A stretch of 12,154 nt of DNA from an uncultured Bacteroides sp. (GTDB lineage: Bacteria > Bacteroidota > Bacteroidia > Bacteroidales > Bacteroidaceae). Each line of letters begins with the position of its first letter. Position 1 is the stretch's first letter. Of the stretch, positions 1 to 6,894 are shown piece after piece. The translations under genes and the position numbers were made by a program. Under the pieces are notes generated by a model that was not told the origin of the DNA, did not search any database, and worked only from the letters and a program-made list of their open reading frames with translations. Location of the stretch: NCBI GenBank assembly GCA_900553815.1, contig USEY01000074.1, positions 1 to 12,154 on the forward strand. Reading direction: 5' to 3'.

Positions 1-9
1 TAACTCCTG

Positions 10-54
10 CAAGTTTGGCTTCGCCGATTTTCAATTCGGTAAAACCGAAACTTG
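10..54. other. Imperfect hairpin at window start
   Basis: CAAGTTT (10-16) pairs with AAACTTG (48-54), and inside it TTCGGT (35-40) pairs with ACCGAA (44-49). Neither side has a convincing T-run, so a terminator role for an upstream gene is only possible. On the minus strand a short open frame enters from 34 and leaves the window, too short to judge. Confidence 0.3.
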
Positions 55-96
55 AATAGGTTTATATATGGTAAGCCCGTTTTGATACCCTCACTT

Positions 97-140
97 GATA
101 GGTATTAACTCCCAACGAGAAAAGAGTTAACACCCAACGA
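97..140. repeat. Two 22-bp tandem repeat units upstream of pheS
   Basis: Units at 97-118 and 119-140 share the core TTAACnCCCAACGA at exactly 22-bp spacing. The core resembles TTAACTCCCAG in the larger array after nth (3431-3562), which has the same period, so both look like one repeat family. They lie just upstream of the predicted pheS promoter. Function is unknown. Confidence 0.65.
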
Positions 141-166
141 AGCCGATATTTTGTGGGCAAAAGAAG

Positions 167-196
167 ATTGATTATGACGAATAAACACTATCTTTG
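167..196 (+). promoter_or_regulatory. Predicted pheS promoter (Bacteroides type)
   Basis: The -7 box TATCTTTG (189-196) fits the Bacteroides consensus TAnnTTTG exactly. ATTG at 167-170, 18 nt upstream, is a one-mismatch -33 box. Transcription would start near 203, leaving a leader of roughly 55 nt before the pheS ATG. Confidence 0.6.
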
Positions 197-257
197 CACC
201 GTCGTGGCCACAACAAAGGCCTGACACCACACCATCGGGATTAAAACAGAAAGAATC

Positions 258-1292
258 ATGATAGATAAAATCGAACAACTTCTCAAAGAAATTGAAACGC
301 TGCAAGCTTCCAGCGCTGAAGAGATTGAAGCCCTGCGCATCAAGTACCTCAGCAAGAAGGGTGCCATCAACGAACTGATGACCGACTTCCGCAGCGTGCC
401 CGCCGAACAGAAGAAAGAAGTGGGCATGAAACTGAATGAACTGAAGAACAAGGCACAAGAGAAAATCAACGCACTGAAAGAGCAGTTTGAAAGCCAGGAC
501 ACTGGTTGCGACGACCTGGACCTGACACGCTCGGCCTACCCCATAAACCTGGGCACACGCCATCCGTTGTCCATTGTCCGCAACGAAATCATCGACATCT
601 TTGCCCGCATGGGCTTCAGCATTGCCGACGGTCCTGAAGTGGAAGATGACTTGCACGTGTACACCAAACTGAACTTTGCCGCCGACCATCCGGCACGCGA
701 CATGCAAGACACGTTCTTCGTGGATGTCAACCCCGGTGACGTGACCAAGAACATCATCCTGCGCTCACACACCAGCTCCGTACAGGTACGCACCATGGAA
801 CAGACCCAACCGCCCATCCGCATCATCTGCCCGGGCCGTGTATACCGCAACGAAGCCATCAGCTACCGCGCACATGCCTTCTTCCACCAGGTAGAAGCCC
901 TCTATATTGACAAGAACGTATCGTTCACCGACCTGAAGCAGGTGCTGCTGCTGTTTGCCAAGGAAATGTTTGGCAGCGACACGCAAATCCGCCTGCGCCC
1001 GTCGTACTTCCCCTTCACCGAACCCAGTGCCGAAATGGACATCAGCTGCAACATCTGCGGCGGCAAGGGATGCCCCTTCTGCAAAGGTACCGGCTGGGTG
1101 GAAATCCTGGGTTGCGGCATGGTGGACCCCAACGTTCTGGAGGCCTGCGGCATAGACAGCAAGATCTACAGCGGCTATGCACTCGGCATGGGTATTGAAC
1201 GCATCACTAACCTGAAGTACCGCGTCAACGACCTGCGCCTGTTCTCGGAAAACGACACCCGTTTCCTGAAAGAATTTGAAGCAGCCTACTAA
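258..1292 (+). CDS. pheS: Phenylalanine--tRNA ligase alpha subunit
   Basis: Catalytic subunit of the alpha2-beta2 synthetase that charges tRNA-Phe with phenylalanine in the cytoplasm. The 344 residues show an N-terminal coiled-coil arm (about 1-85, rich in Glu and Lys) followed by the class II core. The core has HTSSVQVRTM (171-180), motif 2 GRVYRNE (193-199) with FHQVE (209-213), and motif 3 GYALGMGIER (306-315). The alanine of the substrate pocket (A308) is present. Between EPSAEMD and W280 sits an insert with C264, C267, C272 and C275 in a CxxC-x4-CxxC spacing, absent from the E. coli protein and suggestive of a small metal-binding knuckle. The ATG at 258 gives the expected length. pheT is not adjacent; an MFS gene follows after a terminator, so the beta subunit must be encoded elsewhere. 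Confidence 0.97.
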   Translation: MIDKIEQLLKEIETLQASSAEEIEALRIKYLSKKGAINELMTDFRSVPAEQKKEVGMKLNELKNKAQEKINALKEQFESQDTGCDDLDLTRSAYPINLGTRHPLSIVRNEIIDIFARMGFSIADGPEVEDDLHVYTKLNFAADHPARDMQDTFFVDVNPGDVTKNIILRSHTSSVQVRTMEQTQPPIRIICPGRVYRNEAISYRAHAFFHQVEALYIDKNVSFTDLKQVLLLFAKEMFGSDTQIRLRPSYFPFTEPSAEMDISCNICGGKGCPFCKGTGWVEILGCGMVDPNVLEACGIDSKIYSGYALGMGIERITNLKYRVNDLRLFSENDTRFLKEFEAAY

Positions 1293-1345
1293 GCACGCCT
1301 ACAAAGACATGCAGAGATAAACAAACAAAAACAAGCCATAGATAA

Positions 1346-1386
1346 AGAAAGGGGGAGTGCACGGAATGCGGCATGCCCCCTTTTCT
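1346..1386 (+). terminator. Intrinsic terminator after pheS
   Basis: AAAGGGGG (1348-1355) pairs with CCCCCTTT (1376-1383), and the stem continues inward through GTGC/GCAT with one mismatch and a wobble. The T-rich end TTTTCT follows. It lies between the pheS stop and the MFS start. No clear TAnnTTTG box was found between it and the MFS gene, so the downstream genes may depend on read-through or on a promoter I cannot recognise. Confidence 0.75.
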
Positions 1387-1464
1387 ATACCATCCACCCG
1401 GCACAGGCGGGCAGCAGACCATGCCCCTCGCCTGCCGAGCATCTAAAGAAAGGATTGAAAAGAT

Positions 1465-2661
1465 ATGAAAGATCGTCTTGTAACCCGCAGCTATTGCTTC
1501 ATACTGGCAGCCAACTTCCTGCTCTACTTTGGCTTCTGGCTGATGATGCCGGTGCTCCCTTTCTACCTGACCGAAGTATTCGGAGCCGATAAGTTCACGA
1601 TGGGTCTGGTGCTGTCCTGCTACACCATCGCCGCCCTGTGCATCCGTCCCTTCTCGGGCTACCTGCTCGACACCTTCGCACGCAAGCCGCTCTACCTGCT
1701 GGCCTACTTCATCTTTACGGCCATCTTCGGCGGCTATCTGCTGGCAGGCACGCTGACGCTGTTCATAGCCTTGCGCATTGTCCACGGCGTATCGTTTGGT
1801 ATGGTAACGGTAGGTGGCAATACGGTGGTCATCGACATCATGCCCTCCTCGCGCCGTGGCGAAGGTCTGGGCTACTACGGGCTAGCCAACAACATAGCCA
1901 TGTCCATCGGACCCATGACGGGCCTGTTCCTGCACGATGCCGGTATGAGCTACACGGTGATATTCTGCTGCTCGCTGGGTTCGTGCCTAGCCGGTTTCCT
2001 GTGCGCATCGCTGGTCAAGACACCCTATAAACCACCGGTAAAGCGCGACCCCATCTCACTGGACCGCTTCATCTTGCTGAAAGGACTGCCGGCCGGCCTC
2101 AGCCTGCTGCTGCTGTCCATCCCTTACGGCATGACCACCAACTACGTGGCCATGTATGCACGCCAGATAAATATCGACGCTTCCACGGGCTTCTTCTTCA
2201 CCTTCATGGCACTGGGTATGGCGGTGTCGCGCCTGTTCTCGGGCAGGCTGGTCGATAGAGGCAAGATTACGCAAGTCATCTCGGCCGGACTGGTGCTGGT
2301 GGTGTTCAGCTTCTTCCTGCTGGCCTCGTGCGTCTACATCATACGTTGGAACAGCGAAGCCTGCACAGTAATATTCTTCACCATAGCCTTGCTGCTGGGT
2401 GTCGGTTTCGGAACCATGTTCCCGGCCTATAACACCCTGTTTGTCAACCTGGCCCCCAACAGCCAGCGTGGTACAGCTACTTCCACCTACCTGACTTCAT
2501 GGGACGTAGGCATTGGCATCGGCATGCTGGCAGGCGGATATATTGCCGAAGTCAGTACCTTCTCCAGAGCCTACCTGTTTGGTGCCTGCCTGACAGTGGT
2601 CTCCATGCTCTACTTCAACCTGAAAGTAGCTCCACACTACCATAAGAATAAACTCAGATAA
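1465..2661 (+). CDS. Major facilitator superfamily transporter, substrate unknown
   Basis: Integral inner-membrane transporter of 398 residues with about 12 hydrophobic segments, the usual MFS size. The cytoplasmic loop 2-3 signature is visible as RPFSGYLLDTFARKPL (61-76), and a matching half-signature RLFSGRLVDRGK (256-267) opens the second six-helix half, showing the internal duplication of the fold. The N-terminus FGFWLMMPVLPFYL resembles DHA1-type exporters and the group often annotated as arabinose-efflux or drug-efflux permeases. The substrate cannot be read from the sequence. The ATG at 1465 is preceded by a weak purine-rich AAAGGA. The stop lies 18 nt before nth, so the two are probably cotranscribed, though no functional link is evident. 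Confidence 0.9.
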   Translation: MKDRLVTRSYCFILAANFLLYFGFWLMMPVLPFYLTEVFGADKFTMGLVLSCYTIAALCIRPFSGYLLDTFARKPLYLLAYFIFTAIFGGYLLAGTLTLFIALRIVHGVSFGMVTVGGNTVVIDIMPSSRRGEGLGYYGLANNIAMSIGPMTGLFLHDAGMSYTVIFCCSLGSCLAGFLCASLVKTPYKPPVKRDPISLDRFILLKGLPAGLSLLLLSIPYGMTTNYVAMYARQINIDASTGFFFTFMALGMAVSRLFSGRLVDRGKITQVISAGLVLVVFSFFLLASCVYIIRWNSEACTVIFFTIALLLGVGFGTMFPAYNTLFVNLAPNSQRGTATSTYLTSWDVGIGIGMLAGGYIAEVSTFSRAYLFGACLTVVSMLYFNLKVAPHYHKNKLR

Positions 2662-2679
2662 CATACTCCTTCGACGAAG

Positions 2680-3387
2680 ATGAGAAAAAAAGAACGATAC
2701 GAACAGATATTGGATTGGTTCAGAATCAACCGCCCGATAGCCGAAACGGAACTGCATTACGAGAATCCGTTTCAGTTGCTGATAGCTGTCATCCTGTCGG
2801 CACAATGTACCGATAAGCGGGTCAATATGATTACCCCTGCCCTCTTCCGCGACTTTCCTACCCCTGAGGCATTGGCTGCTGCCAGCCCGGAAGTAATATT
2901 CGAATACATACGCAGTGTGTCCTACCCCAACAACAAGGCCAAGCACCTGGCCGGCATGGCACGCATGCTGGTAGAAGAGTTTGGCAGTCAGGTACCCGGC
3001 ACACTGGAAGAACTGACCCGACTGCCGGGAGTGGGTCGCAAGACGGCCAACGTCATCCAGTCCGTCGTATTCAATAAGGCTGCCATGGCGGTAGACACAC
3101 ATGTGTTCCGTGTCAGCCACCGACTGGGACTGGTGTCGGAACGCTGCACCACGCCGCTTAGTGTGGAAAAGGAATTAATGAAAAACATTCCCGAAGCCGA
3201 CATTCCGATAGCCCACCACTGGCTCATTCTGCATGGCCGCTATGTATGCCTGGCCCGCAACCCGAAATGCGACGAATGCGGTCTGAAGATGTTATGCAAG
3301 GAATATACAACACAGTATCATGCAGAGCCGGCAGCCAAGCAACCCGCTAAAAAGAAAGTGAAGCAACAATCGGAGCAGGCAAAATGA
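2680..3387 (+). CDS. nth: Endonuclease III (DNA glycosylase/AP lyase)
   Basis: Base-excision repair enzyme that removes oxidised pyrimidines and cleaves the resulting abasic site. The 235 residues contain SAQCTDKRVN (40-49), the helix-hairpin-helix LPGVGRKTAN (115-124) with catalytic Lys121, and catalytic Asp139 in VDTHVFRV. The [4Fe-4S] cluster ligands are C190, C197, C200 and C206 (C-x6-C-x2-C-x5-C), exactly the endonuclease III spacing; MutY would extend well beyond this. A Lys/Gln-rich tail of about 20 residues (215-235) follows the cluster and makes the protein slightly longer than the 211-residue E. coli enzyme. The start follows the MFS stop by 18 nt. Repetitive DNA begins directly after the stop codon. 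Confidence 0.96.
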   Translation: MRKKERYEQILDWFRINRPIAETELHYENPFQLLIAVILSAQCTDKRVNMITPALFRDFPTPEALAAASPEVIFEYIRSVSYPNNKAKHLAGMARMLVEEFGSQVPGTLEELTRLPGVGRKTANVIQSVVFNKAAMAVDTHVFRVSHRLGLVSERCTTPLSVEKELMKNIPEADIPIAHHWLILHGRYVCLARNPKCDECGLKMLCKEYTTQYHAEPAAKQPAKKKVKQQSEQAK

Positions 3388-3389
3388 GT

Positions 3390-3442
3390 ACTGCTACCTA
3401 TGCCCGAAACATATAGCGGTTATTACCCTACATGGTAGCAGT
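3390..3442. repeat. Inverted repeat at the nth stop, hairpin with first 22-bp unit
   Basis: ACTGCTACC (3390-3398) is the exact reverse complement of GGTAGCAGT (3434-3442) in the first tandem unit, with a 35-nt spacer. It could form a hairpin in nth mRNA just after the stop at 3385-3387. No T-run follows, so it is not a standard intrinsic terminator. Confidence 0.5.
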
Positions 3443-3562
3443 TAACTCCCAGCACGATAGCAGTGGACTGCCAGCATGGTAGCAGTGGACTACCAGCACG
3501 GTAGCAGTTAACTCCCAATACGATAGCAGTGGACTGCTGACATGGAGACAGTCCACTGCTGA
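3431..3562. repeat. 22-bp tandem repeat, six units
   Basis: Units start at 3431, 3453, 3475, 3497, 3519 and 3541, each exactly 22 bp. Consensus is CAYGRTAGCAGTKRACTNCCAG. Two core variants occur: AGTTAACT in units 1 and 4, AGTGGACT in units 2, 3 and 5. Unit 6 is diverged and carries the complementary core AGTCCACT, so AGCAGTGGACTG (3525-3536) and CAGTCCACTGCT (3549-3560) form a perfect 12-bp inverted repeat with a 12-nt loop. There are no unique spacers, so it is not a CRISPR array. Confidence 0.9.
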
Positions 3563-3590
3563 TATAACCTATAAGCTTTTCTTGAAAACA

Positions 3591-3760
3591 CATGCGTGTC
3601 TACAGTTTGATACATACGGCTGCATTGGCTTACGCATACGGCTGCATCAGTTCACACTGACTGCTGCGTTTCGTCAAGTCCCTCTTCAGCTCTGTAACCA
3701 CTCTCTTTGGCCGACTAAAGTCCCTGTTTACGCTCGTCAAGTCCCTCTTGGGGCAGCAGA
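3591..3760. repeat. Degenerate tandem array, 21-22 bp period
   Basis: CATACGGCTGCAT occurs at 3613-3625 and 3635-3647, exactly 22 bp apart. Weaker in-phase relatives lie at 3591 and 3657. Then TCGTCAAGTCCCTCTT occurs at 3671-3686 and 3734-3749, 63 bp apart, with intermediate copies of AAGTCCCT at 3718 and a poor one near 3697, that is a 21-bp step. The sequence differs from the 3431-3562 array, but the period is nearly the same. Confidence 0.65.
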
Positions 3761-3798
3761 AGGTAAACCGACTTTTACGCGGGCTGTCCACCTCTTGG

Positions 3799-4170
3799 GT
3801 GAAACATCACCACCTCCTTTTATCTCTCACTATCAAAAAAGGCCCATTTCATCGAAGTTTCACACCCGTAGAAGATGTATTTTCCCATAACAAGTTTCAC
3901 GCCTTCACAGCAGCTTCAGGCAATTGATTATCAGCGCAATGCTGTGAAACATATATCTTTCACTCATATAGTCACATCTGTTTCTTCACCTAGATCTTTC
4001 ACACCAACACGTTCATTTTCAACGCCTAATGGTGAAACTTCACCCTGATAACTGTTTCTTCCGCCGTTGAAACCTCATTTTCTCCATTCACCCTTTCCTC
4101 GTCGTGCCCCCTTTTGACAAATGCCTCCAAGTTTTGTATTTGCAGACTTTCATGTGAAGCACACTTCACA
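3799..4170. repeat. Cluster of GTTTCAC/GTGAAAC motifs
   Basis: The exact heptamer occurs at 3799, 3857, 3894, 3944 and 4032 in mixed orientation, with CTTTCAC at 3957 and 3996. The core TTCAC/GTGAA occurs about 13 times in roughly 370 bp, where under one would be expected by chance in random sequence. Two copies form tight inverted repeats: GGTGAAACTTCACC (4031-4044) and TGTGAAG-CACA-CTTCACA (4153-4170). Spacing is irregular. The role is unknown. Confidence 0.7.
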
Positions 4171-4212
4171 GCCTCAAGTTAATGAAACACTTACCATAAG
4201 GTAAAAAACAAG

Positions 4213-4272
4213 AAAAGGAAGAAAACGACAGGAAAGCCAATCAATGCTTTTCCTGCTGTTTCCTTCCTTTTT
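4213..4272 (-). terminator. Long hairpin terminating the DUF5606 operon
   Basis: A purine-rich arm (about 4213-4236) pairs imperfectly with a pyrimidine-rich arm (about 4246-4271) around a short AT-rich loop. On the minus strand a T-rich tail with TTGTTTTTT follows at about 4212-4203, placing it as the terminator of the nusB-to-DUF5606 cluster. On the plus strand it ends in TTTTT, so it may act in both directions. Confidence 0.55.
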
Positions 4273-4284
4273 ATATTATCAGTC

Positions 4285-4311
4285 ACAGTGCATACAAAAG
4301 GCACTGTTTTT
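4285..4311 (+). terminator. Plus-strand hairpin with T-run before the DUF5606 3' end
   Basis: ACAGTGC (4285-4291) pairs with GCACTGT (4301-4307) around a 9-nt loop, followed directly by TTTT. It would stop + strand transcription coming from the repeat region before it runs antisense into the DUF5606 gene. Confidence 0.5.
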
Positions 4312-4320
4312 CAGCCTGCC

Positions 4321-4749
4321 TTATTCTTCAGTCTTGGCTTCTTCGGCTTCAGTCTGTTCTTCTTCAAAGTCAGTCAGTCCGTTGGCCACCAGAAGATTGT
4401 ACCATGAAATCAGCTTCTTGATGTCTGAAGCATGAACGCGGTCGCGGTCAAAGTTGGGCAACACCTGTCCCAGATAATCATAAAGCTCAGCAGATGAAGC
4501 TTTCTTCACGTCGAGAGCCACAGCCGCACCGTTCTCTTTTTTCTTCATGGAAGCAAACACTTCTCTCAAAGGAATGTCATCGGCATCAGTGTACATGGCA
4601 ATATCGCCCAATGAGATTATCTTATCGTTTCCGTAGGAAGGACAACGTTTCTTATCAACCAGCGACTCAACAATGAGCATATTCTTTCCCTGAGAAACGA
4701 GTTTATACAACCCCGGTTTACCGGAGATAGACAAAATAGTCTTCAGCAT
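4321..4749 (-). CDS. DUF5606 family protein, function unknown
   Basis: A 142-residue soluble protein beginning MLKTILSISGKPGLYKLVS, which I recognise as the Bacteroidetes-restricted DUF5606 family often found next to coaE. The N-terminal half (about 1-70) looks like a compact beta-rich domain resembling small SH3-like folds (ISLGDIAMYTD at about 45-55). The middle is alpha-helical (about 85-122, ending in DIKKLISWYNLLVANGL). The tail from about 124 is highly acidic (Glu/Ala/Thr). No catalytic motif is apparent. It is the last gene of the minus-strand cluster, 93 nt after the coaE stop, with terminators beyond it. I could not identify a clear promoter of its own, so transcription from the cluster is likely. 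Confidence 0.85.
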   Translation of the reverse strand: MLKTILSISGKPGLYKLVSQGKNMLIVESLVDKKRCPSYGNDKIISLGDIAMYTDADDIPLREVFASMKKKENGAAVALDVKKASSAELYDYLGQVLPNFDRDRVHASDIKKLISWYNLLVANGLTDFEEEQTEAEEAKTEE

Positions 4750-4842
4750 ATCAGTATAACAATTTATTAATGGTTATTGATTAGGAGACCTACAGCGGGC
4801 TGGAAATAACAACTGAACTCTCTGCCTACTGTACGACCCCGA

Positions 4843-5457
4843 TTATTTATTTGACGGGCAAAGGTAAGGAATATTTTGAGATAGCGAAGAGATTAGACTT
4901 AAAACCTGTGGAATTAATGGAGTTTTACCATCGTTCACAATTACACAGTCGGCCTGCGCTTTCTTTCGCTCGTCATCCATCTGGCTGCGCACCCTTGCTT
5001 CTATCTGACTGCGCGAAGCACCGTCGCGCAGCATGGCACGCGCAATGCGCACTTCCTCGGGAGCGTATACCATCACTACACTGTCTACTTCCGAAGCGAA
5101 ACCGGCCTCTATCAGAATGGCAGACTCTATACCTACCAATTCACACCCTGCATGACAAGCTGTCCAACGGCGGAAATCTTCTTTTACACGCGGATGAACA
5201 ATAGAATTGATACGGGAAGCCTGCTCAGGACCACTAAACAGATAAGCAGCCAGCATGGGTTTGTTAAGCGAACCATCCAAATACACATCCGGTCCCAACA
5301 AAGCAATAAGCCCCTGCCTGATGCCTTCGTCCGTCAGCATCAGCCGTTTGGTCTCTATATCCGAAATATAGACGGGAACGCCCATTACCTCCAGCAAACG
5401 AGACACTACACTTTTGCCACTGCCTATGCCACCGGTCAGGCCAATCTTCTTAGTCAT
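4843..5457 (-). CDS. coaE: Dephospho-CoA kinase
   Basis: Phosphorylates the 3'-hydroxyl of dephospho-CoA with ATP, the last step of coenzyme A synthesis, in the cytoplasm. The 204-residue length is typical. The P-loop GGIGSGKS is at 9-16 and D33 in the ISDIETKR segment matches the conserved aspartate of VxDaD in the family. HPRV (88-91) and the lid-like region with the Arg/Gln-rich [17 protein letters not shown] (around 144-160) are also typical. The ATG lies inside the end of the ybbR-like gene: ATGACTAA carries both the coaE start and the upstream TAA stop, an 8-bp overlap that suggests translational coupling. Confidence 0.96.
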   Translation of the reverse strand: MTKKIGLTGGIGSGKSVVSRLLEVMGVPVYISDIETKRLMLTDEGIRQGLIALLGPDVYLDGSLNKPMLAAYLFSGPEQASRINSIVHPRVKEDFRRWTACHAGCELVGIESAILIEAGFASEVDSVVMVYAPEEVRIARAMLRDGASRSQIEARVRSQMDDERKKAQADCVIVNDGKTPLIPQVLSLISSLSQNIPYLCPSNK

Positions 5458-6409
5458 AACTCAAAGGGATTTGTTCTATCAGGAAATCTACCTGCTCAGG
5501 ATTGAAACGAATCTTGCTGACTCCCTCAGGAATCTTTCTCAACTTCACTTTGTATTTTTCTGTTCCCAGTTGAAGCAGTTCTTCGTAGGATACAACAATA
5601 TGGAAGTCGGAAGCATCAATTTGCCTGAAGCGTCCCATACCTACCTGGAAAGTCACCTGTACCTTAGAAGGGAAAGCGCGCAAGGCTTTGTCGGCCGGGA
5701 AGTTAATGCCATGCAAGGGAACTTCTACCGTCTTCTCCGTATAAATATCGACCGGCAATGTAACCTTGGTTGAGGTTGGCACGAACTTGGCGCCCTTAGG
5801 AGCATCCAGATAAACATGCCTTTCTATAGTATCGGTCACGTTTTCAAGAAAAAGCCACTGGGTATAAGCAGCCGTTATGGTATCAAGCACTTCAGCCGGC
5901 GCATAGACCGTCACTGAATCAGGTGTAAATATCGTATCTGACAAATAATATTGCTGGCCGGCTCCTACATTTCCACGCAATCTTACCGGTACCTGTTTAC
6001 CTTTCCCTGTGGAATAGATATATTCAAGCGTATCAGGAGTAATGGCCAACAAACGGGTGGAAGTATTCAGTTGGCTTGTGATTTTCTTTTCAAACTGAGC
6101 TCTTCCAACCTTAATCCGATTGCTCTGTCCGCTTTCTTCGAAGTTCAGCGTAACAGGGAAAAAACTCTTGCCAAGCATATAGTTCAGCAATACCGTACCC
6201 TTGTCCTGCACCCTGATATGTATTTCCGACACAGGCTCGGACGTTACCACCACATTCTCGGGTACTCCTTTGAGGCGAACAGGTACCACAAACTCCGTCT
6301 CATAGTCATTGTTCAGCGTCTGCAACAGCCAGAATCCTCCTGCCACAAAGAAGAAGAATAAAAAAACAAAGAACTCCCTGCTCTTATCACTAAGCAGAAA
6401 GTCCTTCAT
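5450..6409 (-). CDS. YbbR-like domain membrane-anchored protein
   Basis: About 319 residues, with a short charged N-terminus, one very hydrophobic segment (about 12-30, [19 protein letters not shown]) and a long extracytoplasmic part made of beta-rich YbbR-type repeats (for example [17 protein letters not shown] just after the membrane helix). In Firmicutes, YbbR (CdaR) modulates the diadenylate cyclase CdaA; whether that holds here is unknown, and no cyclase gene is present in this window. An upstream in-frame TTG/ATG would add 17-19 residues, but a -7 box (TATATTTG) sits inside that extension, so I chose the ATG at 6409. The stop overlaps the coaE start by 8 bp. Confidence 0.88.
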   Translation of the reverse strand: MKDFLLSDKSREFFVFLFFFFVAGGFWLLQTLNNDYETEFVVPVRLKGVPENVVVTSEPVSEIHIRVQDKGTVLLNYMLGKSFFPVTLNFEESGQSNRIKVGRAQFEKKITSQLNTSTRLLAITPDTLEYIYSTGKGKQVPVRLRGNVGAGQQYYLSDTIFTPDSVTVYAPAEVLDTITAAYTQWLFLENVTDTIERHVYLDAPKGAKFVPTSTKVTLPVDIYTEKTVEVPLHGINFPADKALRAFPSKVQVTFQVGMGRFRQIDASDFHIVVSYEELLQLGTEKYKVKLRKIPEGVSKIRFNPEQVDFLIEQIPLSYD

Positions 6410-6428
6410 TTTTCTATTTATTCTCTTG

Positions 6429-6436
6429 CAAATATA
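6429..6436 (-). promoter_or_regulatory. Predicted -7 box for ybbR-coaE
   Basis: TATATTTG on the minus strand fits TAnnTTTG exactly. The -33 element is poor (TTTA about 17 nt upstream). The predicted start of transcription would leave a leader of only some 12-15 nt before the ATG at 6409. It suggests ybbR-coaE can be transcribed apart from nusB-yajC. Confidence 0.45.
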
Positions 6437-6521
6437 GCTTATATTCCTACCTCTAAACATGAGCAAACATTTTCATGAACAAGGCAATCAAGCCATCGTC
6501 AGATTACGGTTCTGTCTATTG

Positions 6522-6854
6522 TTATTTCGCAGCCTGAGCTCCGTTGGCATCAGCAGCAGCGGCAAAAATAGAATTCTTGTCAATACGGATTTTTACGTTG
6601 GAAGCAATTTCCAGAATCACGTCGTTATCGTTGATTTCCTTGATTACGCCATGAATACCACCAGCTGTAATAACCTTCTGGTTAACCTGAAGCGATTTGC
6701 GGAAGTTGGCTATCTCCTTTTGCTTCTTGTTTTGCGGACGAATCATAAAGAAATACATGATAACAAACATGGCTATCAACATAATCCACATCATGCTACC
6801 ATTGGGAGCTGCAGCAGGGGCAGCCTGCAGAAAAAACACAGTCATTAAATTCAT
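6522..6854 (-). CDS. yajC: Preprotein translocase subunit YajC
   Basis: Small inner-membrane protein that associates with SecDF and the SecYEG translocon. It is 110 residues, the same size as the E. coli protein. One membrane helix spans about 21-39 (MMWIMLIAMFVIMYFFM), followed by the hallmark IRPQNKKQKE and the small soluble domain VNQKVITAGGIHGVI. The tail is Ala/Asp-rich. Met4 at 6845 is an alternative start. It lies 40 nt after nusB, with TACCTTTG (minus strand, 6894-6887) overlapping the nusB stop; this fits a -7 box but has no good -33 partner, so an internal promoter is only possible. Confidence 0.95.
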   Translation of the reverse strand: MNLMTVFFLQAAPAAAPNGSMMWIMLIAMFVIMYFFMIRPQNKKQKEIANFRKSLQVNQKVITAGGIHGVIKEINDNDVILEIASNVKIRIDKNSIFAAAADANGAQAAK

Positions 6855-6894
6855 ATAATACAGTCTTTTTAGTTTTAATACCTCAACAAAGGTA

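Larger units (their letters stand above)
3388..4320. other. 933-bp repeat-rich region without a convincing gene
   Basis: No reading frame here has recognisable protein features. A 102-codon open frame at 3582-3890 runs through degenerate repeats and looks spurious. The stretch is filled by a 22-bp tandem array (3431-3562), a second array of 21-22 bp period (3591-3760), a cluster of GTTTCAC/GTGAAAC motifs (3799-4170) and two hairpins before the DUF5606 stop. It separates the + strand pheS-MFS-nth block from the convergent - strand nusB-to-DUF5606 cluster. Confidence 0.7.

Noticed and set aside
1..38. Possible start of a minus-strand gene leaving the window (frame reading KIGEAKLAGV)
   Set aside because: About a dozen codons with a non-ATG start is too little to support a gene, and it overlaps a hairpin.
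105..707. 200-codon minus-strand open frame opposite pheS
   Set aside because: It covers the pheS promoter and coding start in antisense and has no family features.
1225..1785. 186-codon minus-strand open frame across the pheS-MFS gap
   Set aside because: It overlaps two sound genes and the terminator; the Gln/Glu/Arg-rich composition is typical of an antisense shadow.
3431..3562. Possible CRISPR array
   Set aside because: Units are contiguous with no unique spacers, and no cas genes are present.
3582..3890. 102-codon plus-strand open frame in the repeat region
   Set aside because: It runs through degenerate tandem repeats and motif clusters, starts at a non-ATG codon, and shows no protein-like pattern.
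4494..4676. 60-codon plus-strand frame opposite the DUF5606 gene
   Set aside because: It is an antisense shadow of a recognised family member.
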